The notes under the pieces: model-generated
Told to the model about the DNA's origin: nothing
Seen by the model: only the letters and a program-made list of their open reading frames with translations
Databases searched by the model: none
Origin: Actinobacteria bacterium OK074
GTDB lineage: Bacteria; Actinomycetota; Actinomycetes; Streptomycetales; Streptomycetaceae
Length of the DNA stretch: 64,000 nucleotides
NCBI GenBank assembly: GCA_001298575.1
Contig: LJCV01000248.1
Coordinates: 21,817 to 85,816 of the forward strand
Reading direction: 5' to 3'
Shown here: piece by piece, positions 43,058 to 51,288 of the stretch
Layout of the letters: every line of letters begins with the position of its first letter
How positions within the stretch are numbered: position 1 is the stretch's first letter
Made by a program: the position numbers and the translations under genes

Positions 43058-44197
43058 GTGGTTTCGGTAATTCATCAGCTTGCCTTGAACGAAAACCATT
43101 CTCCGTTGCTGCCCGGGGTTGCCCAGGCTGTCCAAGAGGTCGGCGAGCGGGCCAACCTCACTCTCGACCCGCTCGCCACGGGCCTGACCGAGGAGTTGGC
43201 CGCCGGGCTCGGGCTGCCGGCCGACCGGGTGGTGCCCGGTGCCGGCTCGGGGGCGCTGTTGCAGCAGTTCCTGAGCGCGCACGCCGGTCCCGGCGTCGAA
43301 GTGGTGCACGCCTGGCCGTCGTTCGAGATGTATCCGCTCCTGATCCGCAACGCCCACGCCGAGCCCGTCGCCGTACCGCTGCGCGGGCACGCCCACGATC
43401 TCGCCGCCATGGCCGACGCCGTGACGGAGCGGACCCGGGTCGTCCTGCTGTGCAATCCGAACAACCCGACCGGTGAGGTGCTCGGTCAGGCACAACTGGC
43501 CGAGTTCGTGGCCGCGTTGCCGCCCCACGTGCTGGTCCTGGTCGACGAGGCGTACCGCGAGTTCACCGAACCGGGCACGCTCGCCGACTCGCTGGCGCTG
43601 GCGGCCGAGGACGAGCGGGTCGCCGTCGTGCGCACCTTCTCCAAGTCGCACGGGCTGCTGGGGCTGCGCGTCGGCTATCTGGTCGCCGCACCTTCGGTGG
43701 CCGGGCCGTTGCGCATGACGACGCCGTTCTTCCGGGTGAGCACGGTCGCGCAGGCCGCCGCGCTCGCCGCGCTGAAGTCCGAGGCGCGGATGCGGGAGCA
43801 GTGCGCGGACGTCGCCCGCGAACGCGACCGGGTCCGGGCCGGACTGCTCGACCTGGGCTGGGAGATCCCGCCCAGCGGCGGCAACTTCCTGTGGGTGCCG
43901 CTCGGCGGACGCAACCAGGCGTTCGTCGACCACCTCGCGGCGCACGGCGTCGTCGTCCGGGAGATCGCCGGGGCGGGGGTACGGGTGAGCACCGGCTCCC
44001 CGGAGGCGAACGACGCGTTCCTGGGCCTGGCGAAGGAGTTCGCGGCACGGGAGCCGGCCGTGTCGCAACCCACACCGGCGCAGCCGGCCGTACCGGAACC
44101 CACGGCGGCGCAACCGGCCGCGGCTCCAGCCCCAGCCGCAACCCCCGCTCCCCCCGAGCCCGGCGAGCAGTGTCCCGGAAAGGAGGCCGCCGTATGA
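43058..44197 (+). CDS. Fold-type I aminotransferase (HisC-like), first gene of terpenoid operon
   Basis: The 379-residue PLP enzyme resembles histidinol-phosphate aminotransferases: LALNENHSPLLPGV, CNPNNPTGEVL, VLVDEAYREFTEP and the PLP-lysine block RTFSKSHGLLGLRVGYL. It should move an amino group between a small amine or amino acid and a keto acid. The last 50 residues form a Pro/Ala-rich tail of unknown use. The GTG start has AGGAAGGA upstream inside a small dyad. Its stop overlaps the next start (ATGA). In this operon it may supply or modify a nitrogenous acceptor; that is inference. Confidence 0.87.
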   Translation: MVSVIHQLALNENHSPLLPGVAQAVQEVGERANLTLDPLATGLTEELAAGLGLPADRVVPGAGSGALLQQFLSAHAGPGVEVVHAWPSFEMYPLLIRNAHAEPVAVPLRGHAHDLAAMADAVTERTRVVLLCNPNNPTGEVLGQAQLAEFVAALPPHVLVLVDEAYREFTEPGTLADSLALAAEDERVAVVRTFSKSHGLLGLRVGYLVAAPSVAGPLRMTTPFFRVSTVAQAAALAALKSEARMREQCADVARERDRVRAGLLDLGWEIPPSGGNFLWVPLGGRNQAFVDHLAAHGVVVREIAGAGVRVSTGSPEANDAFLGLAKEFAAREPAVSQPTPAQPAVPEPTAAQPAAAPAPAATPAPPEPGEQCPGKEAAV

Positions 44198-45213
44198 CCG
44201 CCGAAGCCGTGGCCGCGCGGACGGCCGTGCGGGAGTTGTCCCCGACTGCCGACGCGTTGCGCCGGGAACTCGACCACCGCTGGCCCGCGGACGGCGACCG
44301 GATGCGGGAGATCGCCCGCTACGGGCTGCTCGCCCCGGGCAAACTGCTGCGTCCGCTGCTGCTGGTCACCGCCGCGGAGGCGACCGGCGGTTCGCGCGAC
44401 CAGGTGGTGCCGGCGGCGCTGGCCGTGGAGTACCTGCACGTGGCCTCGCTCATCCACGACGACGTCATCGACGGCGACGACCTGCGGCGCGGCCAGGACT
44501 CCGTGCACGCGAGGTTCGGCATACCGGACGCCATCGCCACCGGGGACGGCCTGCTCTTCATGGTGTTCTCGGCCGTCGCCGAGTGCGCCGCGCTCGGAGT
44601 GCCCGAGAGTGCCGTGCTGGCCGCGGTGCGGGTGCTCGCGCAGGCGGGTGAGGACCTGTGCCGGGGCCAGGTCCAGGAGACCCTGATGGCCGCCGCCGGA
44701 CCGCGCGACAGCGGTCTGGACGCCTACCGGGAGATGGCCGCGCTGAAGACCGGCGCCCTGCTGCGGGGTGCCTGCCGGGCGGGCGCGCTGCTCAGCGGGG
44801 GTACGGCGGCGGAGACCGACGCGGTCACGGCGTTCGCCGAACACGTGGGGCTCGCCTTCCAGATGTACGACGACCTGCTGCCGTACTTGGCGGACGCGTC
44901 GGTCACCGGGAAGCCGGGCACGAGCGACGCCGCGAACCTGCGGCCGACGTTCCCGGTGCTGCTCGCCCACCGCACCGGCTCCCCGGCGGACCGGCGCCGT
45001 CTGGAACAGGCGCTCTCCGGCGGGCTGTCGCCGGAGGCCACCTTCGCCGCGCTGCACGAGGTGTTCGCCGCGACCGGTGCGCTGGAACTCGCTCAGCGCC
45101 AGGCCCGGGACGAGGCCGAGCAGGCCAAGGCCCGGCTGGCCGCGCTGCCGCCGACCGAGGCCGCCGGGGTGCTCGCGGCGGTCGCGGACCTGACCGTGCG
45201 CCGGGACCGCTGA
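44194..45213 (+). CDS. Polyprenyl (probably geranylgeranyl) diphosphate synthase
   Basis: The 339-residue protein is a trans-isoprenyl diphosphate synthase with the first Asp-rich motif in SLIHDDVIDGD, RGQ and a second motif LAFQMYDDLLPYLAD followed by VTGKPGTSD. DDLLx4D with TGKP fits actinobacterial GGPP synthases. It condenses IPP with allylic diphosphates to a C20 (or C15-C25) chain; length cannot be read with certainty. AAAGGAGG precedes the ATG, which overlaps the aminotransferase stop by 4 bases. Confidence 0.92.
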   Translation: MTAEAVAARTAVRELSPTADALRRELDHRWPADGDRMREIARYGLLAPGKLLRPLLLVTAAEATGGSRDQVVPAALAVEYLHVASLIHDDVIDGDDLRRGQDSVHARFGIPDAIATGDGLLFMVFSAVAECAALGVPESAVLAAVRVLAQAGEDLCRGQVQETLMAAAGPRDSGLDAYREMAALKTGALLRGACRAGALLSGGTAAETDAVTAFAEHVGLAFQMYDDLLPYLADASVTGKPGTSDAANLRPTFPVLLAHRTGSPADRRRLEQALSGGLSPEATFAALHEVFAATGALELAQRQARDEAEQAKARLAALPPTEAAGVLAAVADLTVRRDR

Positions 45214-45215
45214 CC

Positions 45216-46214
45216 GTGGCGGGCCGAACGGAGCGGTTCCGCGCGGCCGTTGTCGCCCATGTGCAGACCTGGCGGCCGTACACCACGGCCTATCCCGCCC
45301 TGCTCGGCCTCGCCGGGGCCGTCTGGGCGGGGGGTTCGGGGGCGGGGACGCTGCTGGTCGCCGCCCTCGCGCCCGCGCTCGGCTGGCTGTCGGGGCACTA
45401 TCTGGGCGACTGGCTGGACCGCGGCCTGGACGCGATCGGCAAGCCGCAGCGGCCGATCCCGTCCGGGCGGCTGTCCCCGGACGCGGCGCTGACCGGCGGG
45501 ATCGGGTGCGCGGCGGTCAGCATGGTCCTGGCGGTGGGCGCCAACTGGCGGATCCTGCCGCTGTTCGTGGCCGCGATGGCCGGGATCGTCGCCTACAGCC
45601 GCGTGTTCAAGAAGCGCGGCCTGTCCGGGAACGTGGCCCGGGGCACCCTGACCGCCCTGGCGATCGTCATCGGCGGCATGATCGCGCGGCCCCTGCCGCC
45701 GTGGTCGCTGCTGCCGGTGGCCGCCGGGTTCCTGCTGCACGACACCGCCACCAACCTGGTGGGCACGGTACGGGACGTGGACGGCGACCGGGCCGGGGGC
45801 TACCGGTCGGTGCCGGTGCGGCGGGGGGTGCGGCACGCGGTGCGGCTCGCGCTCGCCCTGTACGCGGGCGGGCTCGCGCTGGTCGCGTCGGCCGCGGCGG
45901 GCACGCCCCGCGACGGTTTTGGGTACGCCGCGTTCCTCGTGCTGGCCGCGGTGACCGGCGCCGCCGCCTTCGTCCCGCTGCTGCGGTCGGGGGCGGTGAT
46001 CGACGCCCGCTCGGCGCTGCGCGGCCACGAAGTGCTGGTCGCCGAACGGCTGGTGCTGGCCGCCGCCGTGCTCGCCGGGGGCCGCGGGCCCGGGACGGCG
46101 GCGTCGGTCGTCGTGCCGGTGCTGCTGTTCTCGCTCGTCACCCAGAAGCTGATGCGCTCGGGCCACGAGTTCCCGGTCCCGGCCGCTCTCGTACGAAAGG
46201 ACCCTGTGGCGTGA
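45216..46214 (+). CDS. UbiA family prenyltransferase
   Basis: The 332-residue membrane protein has about eight to nine transmembrane helices and both Mg-binding motifs: GDWLDRGLDAIGKPQRP (DxxDxxxD) and RDVDGDRAGGYRSVPV. UbiA enzymes transfer a prenyl group to an aromatic or other acceptor in the membrane; a few act as terpene cyclases. Both Asp motifs are intact, which favours true prenyl transfer. The GTG start lies 3 bases after the synthase stop and its stop overlaps the cyclase start (GTGA). Confidence 0.92.
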   Translation: MAGRTERFRAAVVAHVQTWRPYTTAYPALLGLAGAVWAGGSGAGTLLVAALAPALGWLSGHYLGDWLDRGLDAIGKPQRPIPSGRLSPDAALTGGIGCAAVSMVLAVGANWRILPLFVAAMAGIVAYSRVFKKRGLSGNVARGTLTALAIVIGGMIARPLPPWSLLPVAAGFLLHDTATNLVGTVRDVDGDRAGGYRSVPVRRGVRHAVRLALALYAGGLALVASAAAGTPRDGFGYAAFLVLAAVTGAAAFVPLLRSGAVIDARSALRGHEVLVAERLVLAAAVLAGGRGPGTAASVVVPVLLFSLVTQKLMRSGHEFPVPAALVRKDPVA

Positions 46215-47878
46215 GTACGCCCTTGCTCGTGGACGAGGTTTCCGAGGCGATCGGCGAGGCGGCCGAGGCGCTCTTCGCGGCACAGCGGCCGGACGGCGTG
46301 TTCGCCTACGGGATCACGTCGCTGGCCTCCACGCTCAGCACGGTCGGCGCGGTCGGCGCCCTGCACTTCGCCGATCCCGAGGGCTCCAAGGACCTGATCG
46401 GGCGGGGCGTCGACTGGCTGGTCGGGGCCCAGGCCGCGGACGGCGGCTGGAGCATGGTCCCGGGCCAGTCGTCCGAGGCGGGCTCAACGGCCGTCGCCTC
46501 GGCGGTACTTCAGCTGGTGGCGCCCGACACGGCCGCGGCGCGGATCGCGGCCGGGCGGGAGTGGATGCGCCGCTACGGCGGCCTCGACGCCATCCCGCAC
46601 GTCGAAGTGGTCGCCTGGTGCCGCCAGTTCTACTCCTACGTAGGCTGGATGGACTACCGGGACATGCGCCGCTTCCCGCTGGAACTGGCGCTGCTGCCCG
46701 GCCTGTACCGGCGGCTGTTCGACCTGCGCGCACCGATGGTCTCGGCGCTCGCCCTCGCCCAGGCCCGGCACAAGCCGCTCACCAGGTTCCAGGCGAGACT
46801 GGCGCGTTGGGCCGAGCCGAACGCGCTGTCGGTGATCCGGCAGGTCTACGAACACGAGGGCGCCACCGGCGGCTGGTGCGAGGACGCCTGGGTGACCGGA
46901 CTCATCGTCGCGGGGCTGGCCCGGGCCGGGCTCGCGCAGGACATGGTCGAGGGCGGGGTGCGCTGGTTCCGGGAGCAGATCAACGACGACGGGTCGTGGA
47001 ACTCCGGTGCCCTGGACCTCACTTGGACGATGTACGCGACCCGTGGCCTGCTCGCGGCGGGTTACGGCGACGATCCGCGGCTGGGCCCGGTCAAGGAGCT
47101 GTTCCTGGCGTTGCAGCAGGACGAGCCGTTCACCGCGTTCGGGTGTCCGCCGGGCTTCTGGGGCTGGTCGGGCACCCGGGGCTGGCCCGCCACGCTGGAG
47201 ACCGGCGAGATCGTCTCGGCGCTGTGCCGGCTGCCGGGCACCGACCAGGCGGACGCGGTGCGGCGCGGGGTCACCTGGCTCACCCTGCAACAGGACAGCC
47301 GGGGTTCGTGGGGGCTGTGCGTGCGCAACACCAAGGTCGCCAACAGCGGCCCCTGCCCGCACATGACCGCGCAGGCACTCGACGGGCTCCTCGACTCGGG
47401 GGTGGACGCCGAGGACCGCCGGGTCCGCAAGGCGCTGGAGTGGCTCGCCAAGGCGCAGCTCCCGGACGGGAGTTACGAGTCGGTCTGGTACCGGATGCAC
47501 ACCGCGGGCACGTCGGCGGTGCTACAGACCTTCGTCCGGGCGGGAGTTGGCGACTCCCCCGCCGCCGTACGCGCCCGGCAGTGGCTGGAGCGGACCCGGC
47601 GGGACGACGGGTCGTGGGGCACCGGCGATCCGGCGGATCGGGGCACGGTCGAGGAGACCGCCTGGGCGTTGCTGGGACTGCTGACCGCCGGGGCGGACCC
47701 CAAGTCGCTGACACCGACGGTGCGTTGGCTGCTCGGGGCGCGGCTGCCCGACGGCGGCTGGCCGGCCGCTCCGGTCAACGAGTACGTCCGGTACGTGTCC
47801 CGCTACGCGATGCCGCCGCTCACCCAGGGCCTCGCGCTGCGTGCGCTGTCCCGCTACCGGCAGGAGAGTGTCCGATGA
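46211..47878 (+). CDS. Squalene-hopene-type (class II) terpene cyclase with atypical acid motif
   Basis: The 555-residue protein has seven QW-like repeats (QRPDGVF 25, QAADGGW 74, INDDGSW 257, QQDSRGSW 360, QLPDGSY 416, RRDDGSW 463, LPDGGW 511), so it is an alpha/alpha-barrel cyclase of the SHC/OSC superfamily, shorter than SHC (about 630). Where SHC has PDVDDTA my hand alignment gives PATLETG (326-332): the DxDD acids are missing except one Glu. It probably cyclises a prenyl or epoxyprenyl chain made by its neighbours, perhaps with a different acid. It may be specialised for epoxides from the next gene. Confidence 0.85.
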   Translation: MSTPLLVDEVSEAIGEAAEALFAAQRPDGVFAYGITSLASTLSTVGAVGALHFADPEGSKDLIGRGVDWLVGAQAADGGWSMVPGQSSEAGSTAVASAVLQLVAPDTAAARIAAGREWMRRYGGLDAIPHVEVVAWCRQFYSYVGWMDYRDMRRFPLELALLPGLYRRLFDLRAPMVSALALAQARHKPLTRFQARLARWAEPNALSVIRQVYEHEGATGGWCEDAWVTGLIVAGLARAGLAQDMVEGGVRWFREQINDDGSWNSGALDLTWTMYATRGLLAAGYGDDPRLGPVKELFLALQQDEPFTAFGCPPGFWGWSGTRGWPATLETGEIVSALCRLPGTDQADAVRRGVTWLTLQQDSRGSWGLCVRNTKVANSGPCPHMTAQALDGLLDSGVDAEDRRVRKALEWLAKAQLPDGSYESVWYRMHTAGTSAVLQTFVRAGVGDSPAAVRARQWLERTRRDDGSWGTGDPADRGTVEETAWALLGLLTAGADPKSLTPTVRWLLGARLPDGGWPAAPVNEYVRYVSRYAMPPLTQGLALRALSRYRQESVR

Positions 47879-49128
47879 ACACGGACGTGGTGGTGTGCGG
47901 CGCGGGCGTCGGCGGGCTCGCGGCCGCCTGCGCGCTGGGCCGGCTCGGCGCGCGTGTGCTGCTCCTGGAGAAGCAGCCGGAGATCCGCCCGGTCGCCAAG
48001 GGCGAGGTGTTCCAGCCGGGTTCGCTGCGGATCCTGCGCGAGTGGGGGGTGCGCGACCACCTGGAGAAGGCGGGCGCGCTGCGGCTGGACCGGCTGGTGG
48101 CCCGGGACCCGGACGGCACCGCCCGGATGACCCTGGACTACGGCCTGCTGCCGGACGACGGCAACTGGCTGCTGGCGCACGACTATCCGGCGATCCTGCG
48201 CGCGTTCACGGACGCGCTGCCGCCGTCGGTCGAACTGCGCCGGGGCGCCCTCGTCGACGACCTGCTCCGCAACGCCGACGGCCGGGTCACGGGCGTCCGG
48301 CTGCGCGGCGGCGAGGAGGTCGGGGCGGCGCTGGTCGTGGCCGCCGACGGGATCTCCTCCCGGCTGCGCAAGTCCGCCGAACTCGGCCTGGACCGGCGGG
48401 AGTACCCGCACCGCCTGGTCGCGATGGAGCTGACCGAGGCACCCTCGGTGGACCCCGACTTCTCCGCGTACGTCACCCCGCGCGGACTGCGGCTGCGGTA
48501 CGCGCTGCCCGGCCGTCGCGTCCGCCTGTACGCGCAGGTGGAGCCGGAGGAGCTGCGCGGGGCGGACGCGGAGGCGATCGACCGCTGGGTGCTGGCCCTG
48601 GTCCGGGACACCCCGGCGCTCGCGCCGCTTCAGGACGCGGTACGGGCCGCCGCGCCGCACCGCCAGACGCTTCCCGTCTCACGGGCCCTCGCGCCCCAAC
48701 TGACGGTGCCGGGGCTGGTGTTGGTCGGCGACAGCGGACACATCGTGCATCCGATGGCCGCGCAGGGCATGAACAGCGCGGTCGCCGACGCCGCCTGCCT
48801 GGCCGAACTCCTGGGCGAATACGGCGAGTTGACGGCGGCGTCGGTGGACCGGGCGCTGCCGGACCACGACCGCCGTCGGCACGCCGAGCTGGCGATGGTG
48901 GGCCGGACCAGTCACAACGCGGCCCGGATGGTGACCGACCTGTCCTGGCAGGGCCGGCTGCTCGGCCGTCGCGCCCTGCGGCACACGGGTACCAACGCCC
49001 GGATCCGCTACACCGTCATGCACAACATGGCGGGGCTCGGCGCGCATCCGCTCACCCCGCTGGACCGGCTGCACCAGATCGGGCTGCTGCCGGACCCGCG
49101 GGCCCGGCAGCAGCCGGTCTGGGCGTGA
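47875..49128 (+). CDS. FAD-dependent monooxygenase (UbiH/epoxidase-like)
   Basis: The 417-residue flavoprotein has the dinucleotide motif VVCGAGVGGLAAACALG at the start, a DG motif (VVAADGISSRLRK) and the FAD ribityl motif LVLVGDSGHIVHPMAAQGMN. It belongs to the PHBH-fold aromatic hydroxylase/geranylgeranyl-reductase-like group, in which terpenoid epoxidases of other Streptomyces clusters also fall. Its ATG overlaps the cyclase stop by 4 bases. Epoxidation of the prenyl chain before cyclisation is the likely role by context. Confidence 0.88.
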   Translation: MNTDVVVCGAGVGGLAAACALGRLGARVLLLEKQPEIRPVAKGEVFQPGSLRILREWGVRDHLEKAGALRLDRLVARDPDGTARMTLDYGLLPDDGNWLLAHDYPAILRAFTDALPPSVELRRGALVDDLLRNADGRVTGVRLRGGEEVGAALVVAADGISSRLRKSAELGLDRREYPHRLVAMELTEAPSVDPDFSAYVTPRGLRLRYALPGRRVRLYAQVEPEELRGADAEAIDRWVLALVRDTPALAPLQDAVRAAAPHRQTLPVSRALAPQLTVPGLVLVGDSGHIVHPMAAQGMNSAVADAACLAELLGEYGELTAASVDRALPDHDRRRHAELAMVGRTSHNAARMVTDLSWQGRLLGRRALRHTGTNARIRYTVMHNMAGLGAHPLTPLDRLHQIGLLPDPRARQQPVWA

Positions 49129-49135
49129 CGCGGTG

Positions 49136-50167
49136 TCAGTCTCCTTGCCCACCCGGGCCGTTGGCGTCCTGGGCGCATTCGACGAGCAGCAGCCCGCCGG
49201 GCAGGTGCCTGGTCGACAGGACGGCGAGCCCGGCCGCCGCCGCCAGGGTGTGGAAGTCCTCGACGGTGCGTTCCCGGCCGCCGAGCAGGGTCAGCGACTG
49301 GAGGTCGAACGACGAGTTGTTCTTAGCGTGTTCCTCCCCGGCGAGCACCTCGACGATGAGCACCCGGGCTGCCGTGCCCGCCGCCTCGGCGCAGCGGGCG
49401 AGGATCCGGGTGGCGTCCTCGTCGCTCCAGTCGGTGAGCACCCGGGAGACCATCAGGACGTCGTAGCCGGTGGGCAGCGGGTCGAAGAAGCTGCCGCCGA
49501 CGAACGTCGCGCGGTCGGCGAGGCCCGCTTCCTTCAGGGCCTCGTTCGCCTCGGGCGCCACCTCGGGCAGGTCGAGGACGGCGCCCTCCAAGTGGGGCTG
49601 CTTGTGCAGGACTTCGCCGAGCAGGGCGCCGATGCCGCCGCCGACGTCGATGACCTTGCGCACCGGCTGCCAGTCGTACTCGGCGGCCACGGCCGGGCCG
49701 GTCTGCCAGGCGTGTCCGGCCATGATGGCGCCGAAGAACACCCGCAGGCGCTCGTCGCGCTGGTAGTCCTGCCAGAACGCCACCCCGTGCACGCCGTGGT
49801 AGGCGGACTCGCCGGTGCGGATGGAGTGCAGCATGCCGGTGTAGGCGAGGTCCATCTTGGCGCCGGGGCCGTCGATGTCGAGCCAGGCGAGCTGCCAGCG
49901 GCTGTCCTCGGCGAGGAGTTGGACCGAGAGCGGGGTGAGGGCGAACCGGTCGGGCTCCGGCCGGTCGAAGAGGCCGACGGCGACCAGGTGGTTCAGCAGC
50001 CGGGCCAGGGAGTCCTCGTGGGCGCCCGCGGCCCGGGCCAGCCCCGCCAGGTCCGTCGTACCGGACTCGATCAGCTGGGGCAGCCGCAGGCTCACCGCGG
50101 TGCGTATGGCGAACGGCGTCGCCAGGTCGACGAGCCGGGAGAGTTCGGCACGGGGGTCCATGACCAT
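49136..50167 (-). CDS. O-methyltransferase (Methyltransf_2 type)
   Basis: The 343-residue protein has an N-terminal dimerisation winged helix (LVDLATPFAIRTAVSLRLPQ) and a class I SAM domain with KVIDVGGGIGALLGEVL, LDLPEVAPEA and VSRVLTDWSDEDA. It methylates a hydroxyl of a small molecule, as in polyketide and terpenoid tailoring. AAGGAAT lies before ATG 50167. It converges on the monooxygenase with 7 bases between and is divergent from the TauD gene, so it belongs spatially to the terpenoid locus. Confidence 0.9.
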   Translation of the reverse strand: MVMDPRAELSRLVDLATPFAIRTAVSLRLPQLIESGTTDLAGLARAAGAHEDSLARLLNHLVAVGLFDRPEPDRFALTPLSVQLLAEDSRWQLAWLDIDGPGAKMDLAYTGMLHSIRTGESAYHGVHGVAFWQDYQRDERLRVFFGAIMAGHAWQTGPAVAAEYDWQPVRKVIDVGGGIGALLGEVLHKQPHLEGAVLDLPEVAPEANEALKEAGLADRATFVGGSFFDPLPTGYDVLMVSRVLTDWSDEDATRILARCAEAAGTAARVLIVEVLAGEEHAKNNSSFDLQSLTLLGGRERTVEDFHTLAAAAGLAVLSTRHLPGGLLLVECAQDANGPGGQGD

Positions 50168-50195
50168 GCGATTCCTTCCGAGAAATCTTCCGAGA

Positions 50196-50249
50196 AAGGG
50201 CCGGGCCCTTCCGAAAAGGAGGAAAGAGCACCGCCGCCACAAGCGGCGG
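50196..50249 (-). promoter_or_regulatory. Two hairpins in the O-methyltransferase leader
   Basis: AAGGGCC-G-GGCCCTT (50196-50210) and CCGCCGC-CACAA-GCGGCGG (50231-50249) lie between the proposed promoter and the start codon. They could affect translation or transcript stability. Confidence 0.45.
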
Positions 50250-50259
50250 GAACACCGTG

Positions 50260-50289
50260 ATTCTGCCCCCGGGAAACAATTCCAGTCAA
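50260..50289 (-). promoter_or_regulatory. Probable promoter of the O-methyltransferase gene
   Basis: On the minus strand TTGACT (50289-50284) and CAGAAT (50265-50260) are 18 bases apart, a good match to the main sigma factor consensus. The leader would be about 90 bases. Confidence 0.55.
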
Positions 50290-50396
50290 GAATTTCTCGA
50301 CCCTCGCACGTGATTTTCACACGGCCGCGGAGTTTATTAGCGCTGCCCGGAAATACCGATATCGCATGGGAAAGAAAAGAGAAAGGTGATGCGCTG

Positions 50397-51254
50397 ATGG
50401 CGAAGGATTCGGCTCGTTTCGAGGTCCGTCCGGTGTCGGGGACGCTGGGCGCCGAGGTGGTGGGGGTGCCGTTCGGGGGCCTGTCGGAGGAGGACTACAC
50501 CGTCGTACGGGAGCTGCTGCTGGAGCATCTGGTGCTGTTCTTCCCGGACGCGGCGGGGCTGGAGCCGGAGGCGCACAAGGCATTCGGGCGCCGGTTCGGG
50601 GAGTTGGAGATCCATCCGTTCCTGCCGAAACTCCCGGGGCACGACGAACTCGTCGTCCTGGATTCGGAACAGGGCGCGAAGGCCGATGTCTGGCACACCG
50701 ACGTGACGTTTTCGGCCTCGCCGCCGATCGCGTCCGTACTACAGATCGTGGAATGTCCGCCGGCCGGTGGCGACACCATGTGGAGCAATCAGTACCTGGC
50801 CTACGAGGCGGTGTCCGAGCCGCTGCGGGACCTGCTCGCGGGGCTGACCGCGGTGCACGTCTTCGAGCACCCGGGCACGTCGTACCGGGCCGAGGCGGAG
50901 CACCCGGTGGTGCGCACCCACCCGGAGACCGGCCGCAAGTCCCTGTACGTCAACCGGCTCTTCACCCGCCGTATCCCGCAACTCGCGCCCGGCGAGAGCG
51001 AGTTGCTGCTGAACCACCTGTTCGACCTGTCGGAGAGCCCGCAGCGGGTGTGCCGTTACCGCTGGCAGCCGGGTGCGATCGCGATGTGGGACAACCGCGC
51101 CACCCAGCACTACGCGGTCAACGACTACACGGGCCGCCGGGTCGGCCGCCGGGTGACGATCCTGGGCGACAAGCCGGAGGGCGAGGCGGCGCGTTGGCCG
51201 GTGTGGGCGCCGGAGGGCGGTGCGGGCGTCGGGGGCGCGATGGCACGGGGATAG
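50397..51254 (+). CDS. TauD/TfdA family Fe(II)/2-oxoglutarate dioxygenase
   Basis: The 285-residue protein has the iron facial triad: HTD in KADVWHTDVTF and the distal His in RATQHYAVNDY, plus the 2-oxoglutarate Arg in GRRVGRRVTI. TauD enzymes hydroxylate unactivated carbons, and several act in natural-product tailoring. GAAAGGTGAT precedes the ATG. It is divergent from the O-methyltransferase, and the two probably tailor the same terpenoid product. Confidence 0.92.
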   Translation: MAKDSARFEVRPVSGTLGAEVVGVPFGGLSEEDYTVVRELLLEHLVLFFPDAAGLEPEAHKAFGRRFGELEIHPFLPKLPGHDELVVLDSEQGAKADVWHTDVTFSASPPIASVLQIVECPPAGGDTMWSNQYLAYEAVSEPLRDLLAGLTAVHVFEHPGTSYRAEAEHPVVRTHPETGRKSLYVNRLFTRRIPQLAPGESELLLNHLFDLSESPQRVCRYRWQPGAIAMWDNRATQHYAVNDYTGRRVGRRVTILGDKPEGEAARWPVWAPEGGAGVGGAMARG

Positions 51255-51288
51255 CGCCCGCCGGGCCGGGCGGGCACTCGACACGGCT

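Noticed and set aside
44866..44935. Second Asp-rich motif of the polyprenyl synthase reads DDLLP, not DDxxD.
   Set aside because: Actinobacterial GGPP synthases commonly have DDLLx4D followed by TGKP, which is present here, so this is not a lost active site.
45216..46214. UbiA protein as a terpene cyclase.
   Set aside because: Both Asp-rich motifs and the TLPV-like SVPV end are intact and a separate cyclase is next door, so prenyl transfer is the better call, though cyclase activity is not excluded.
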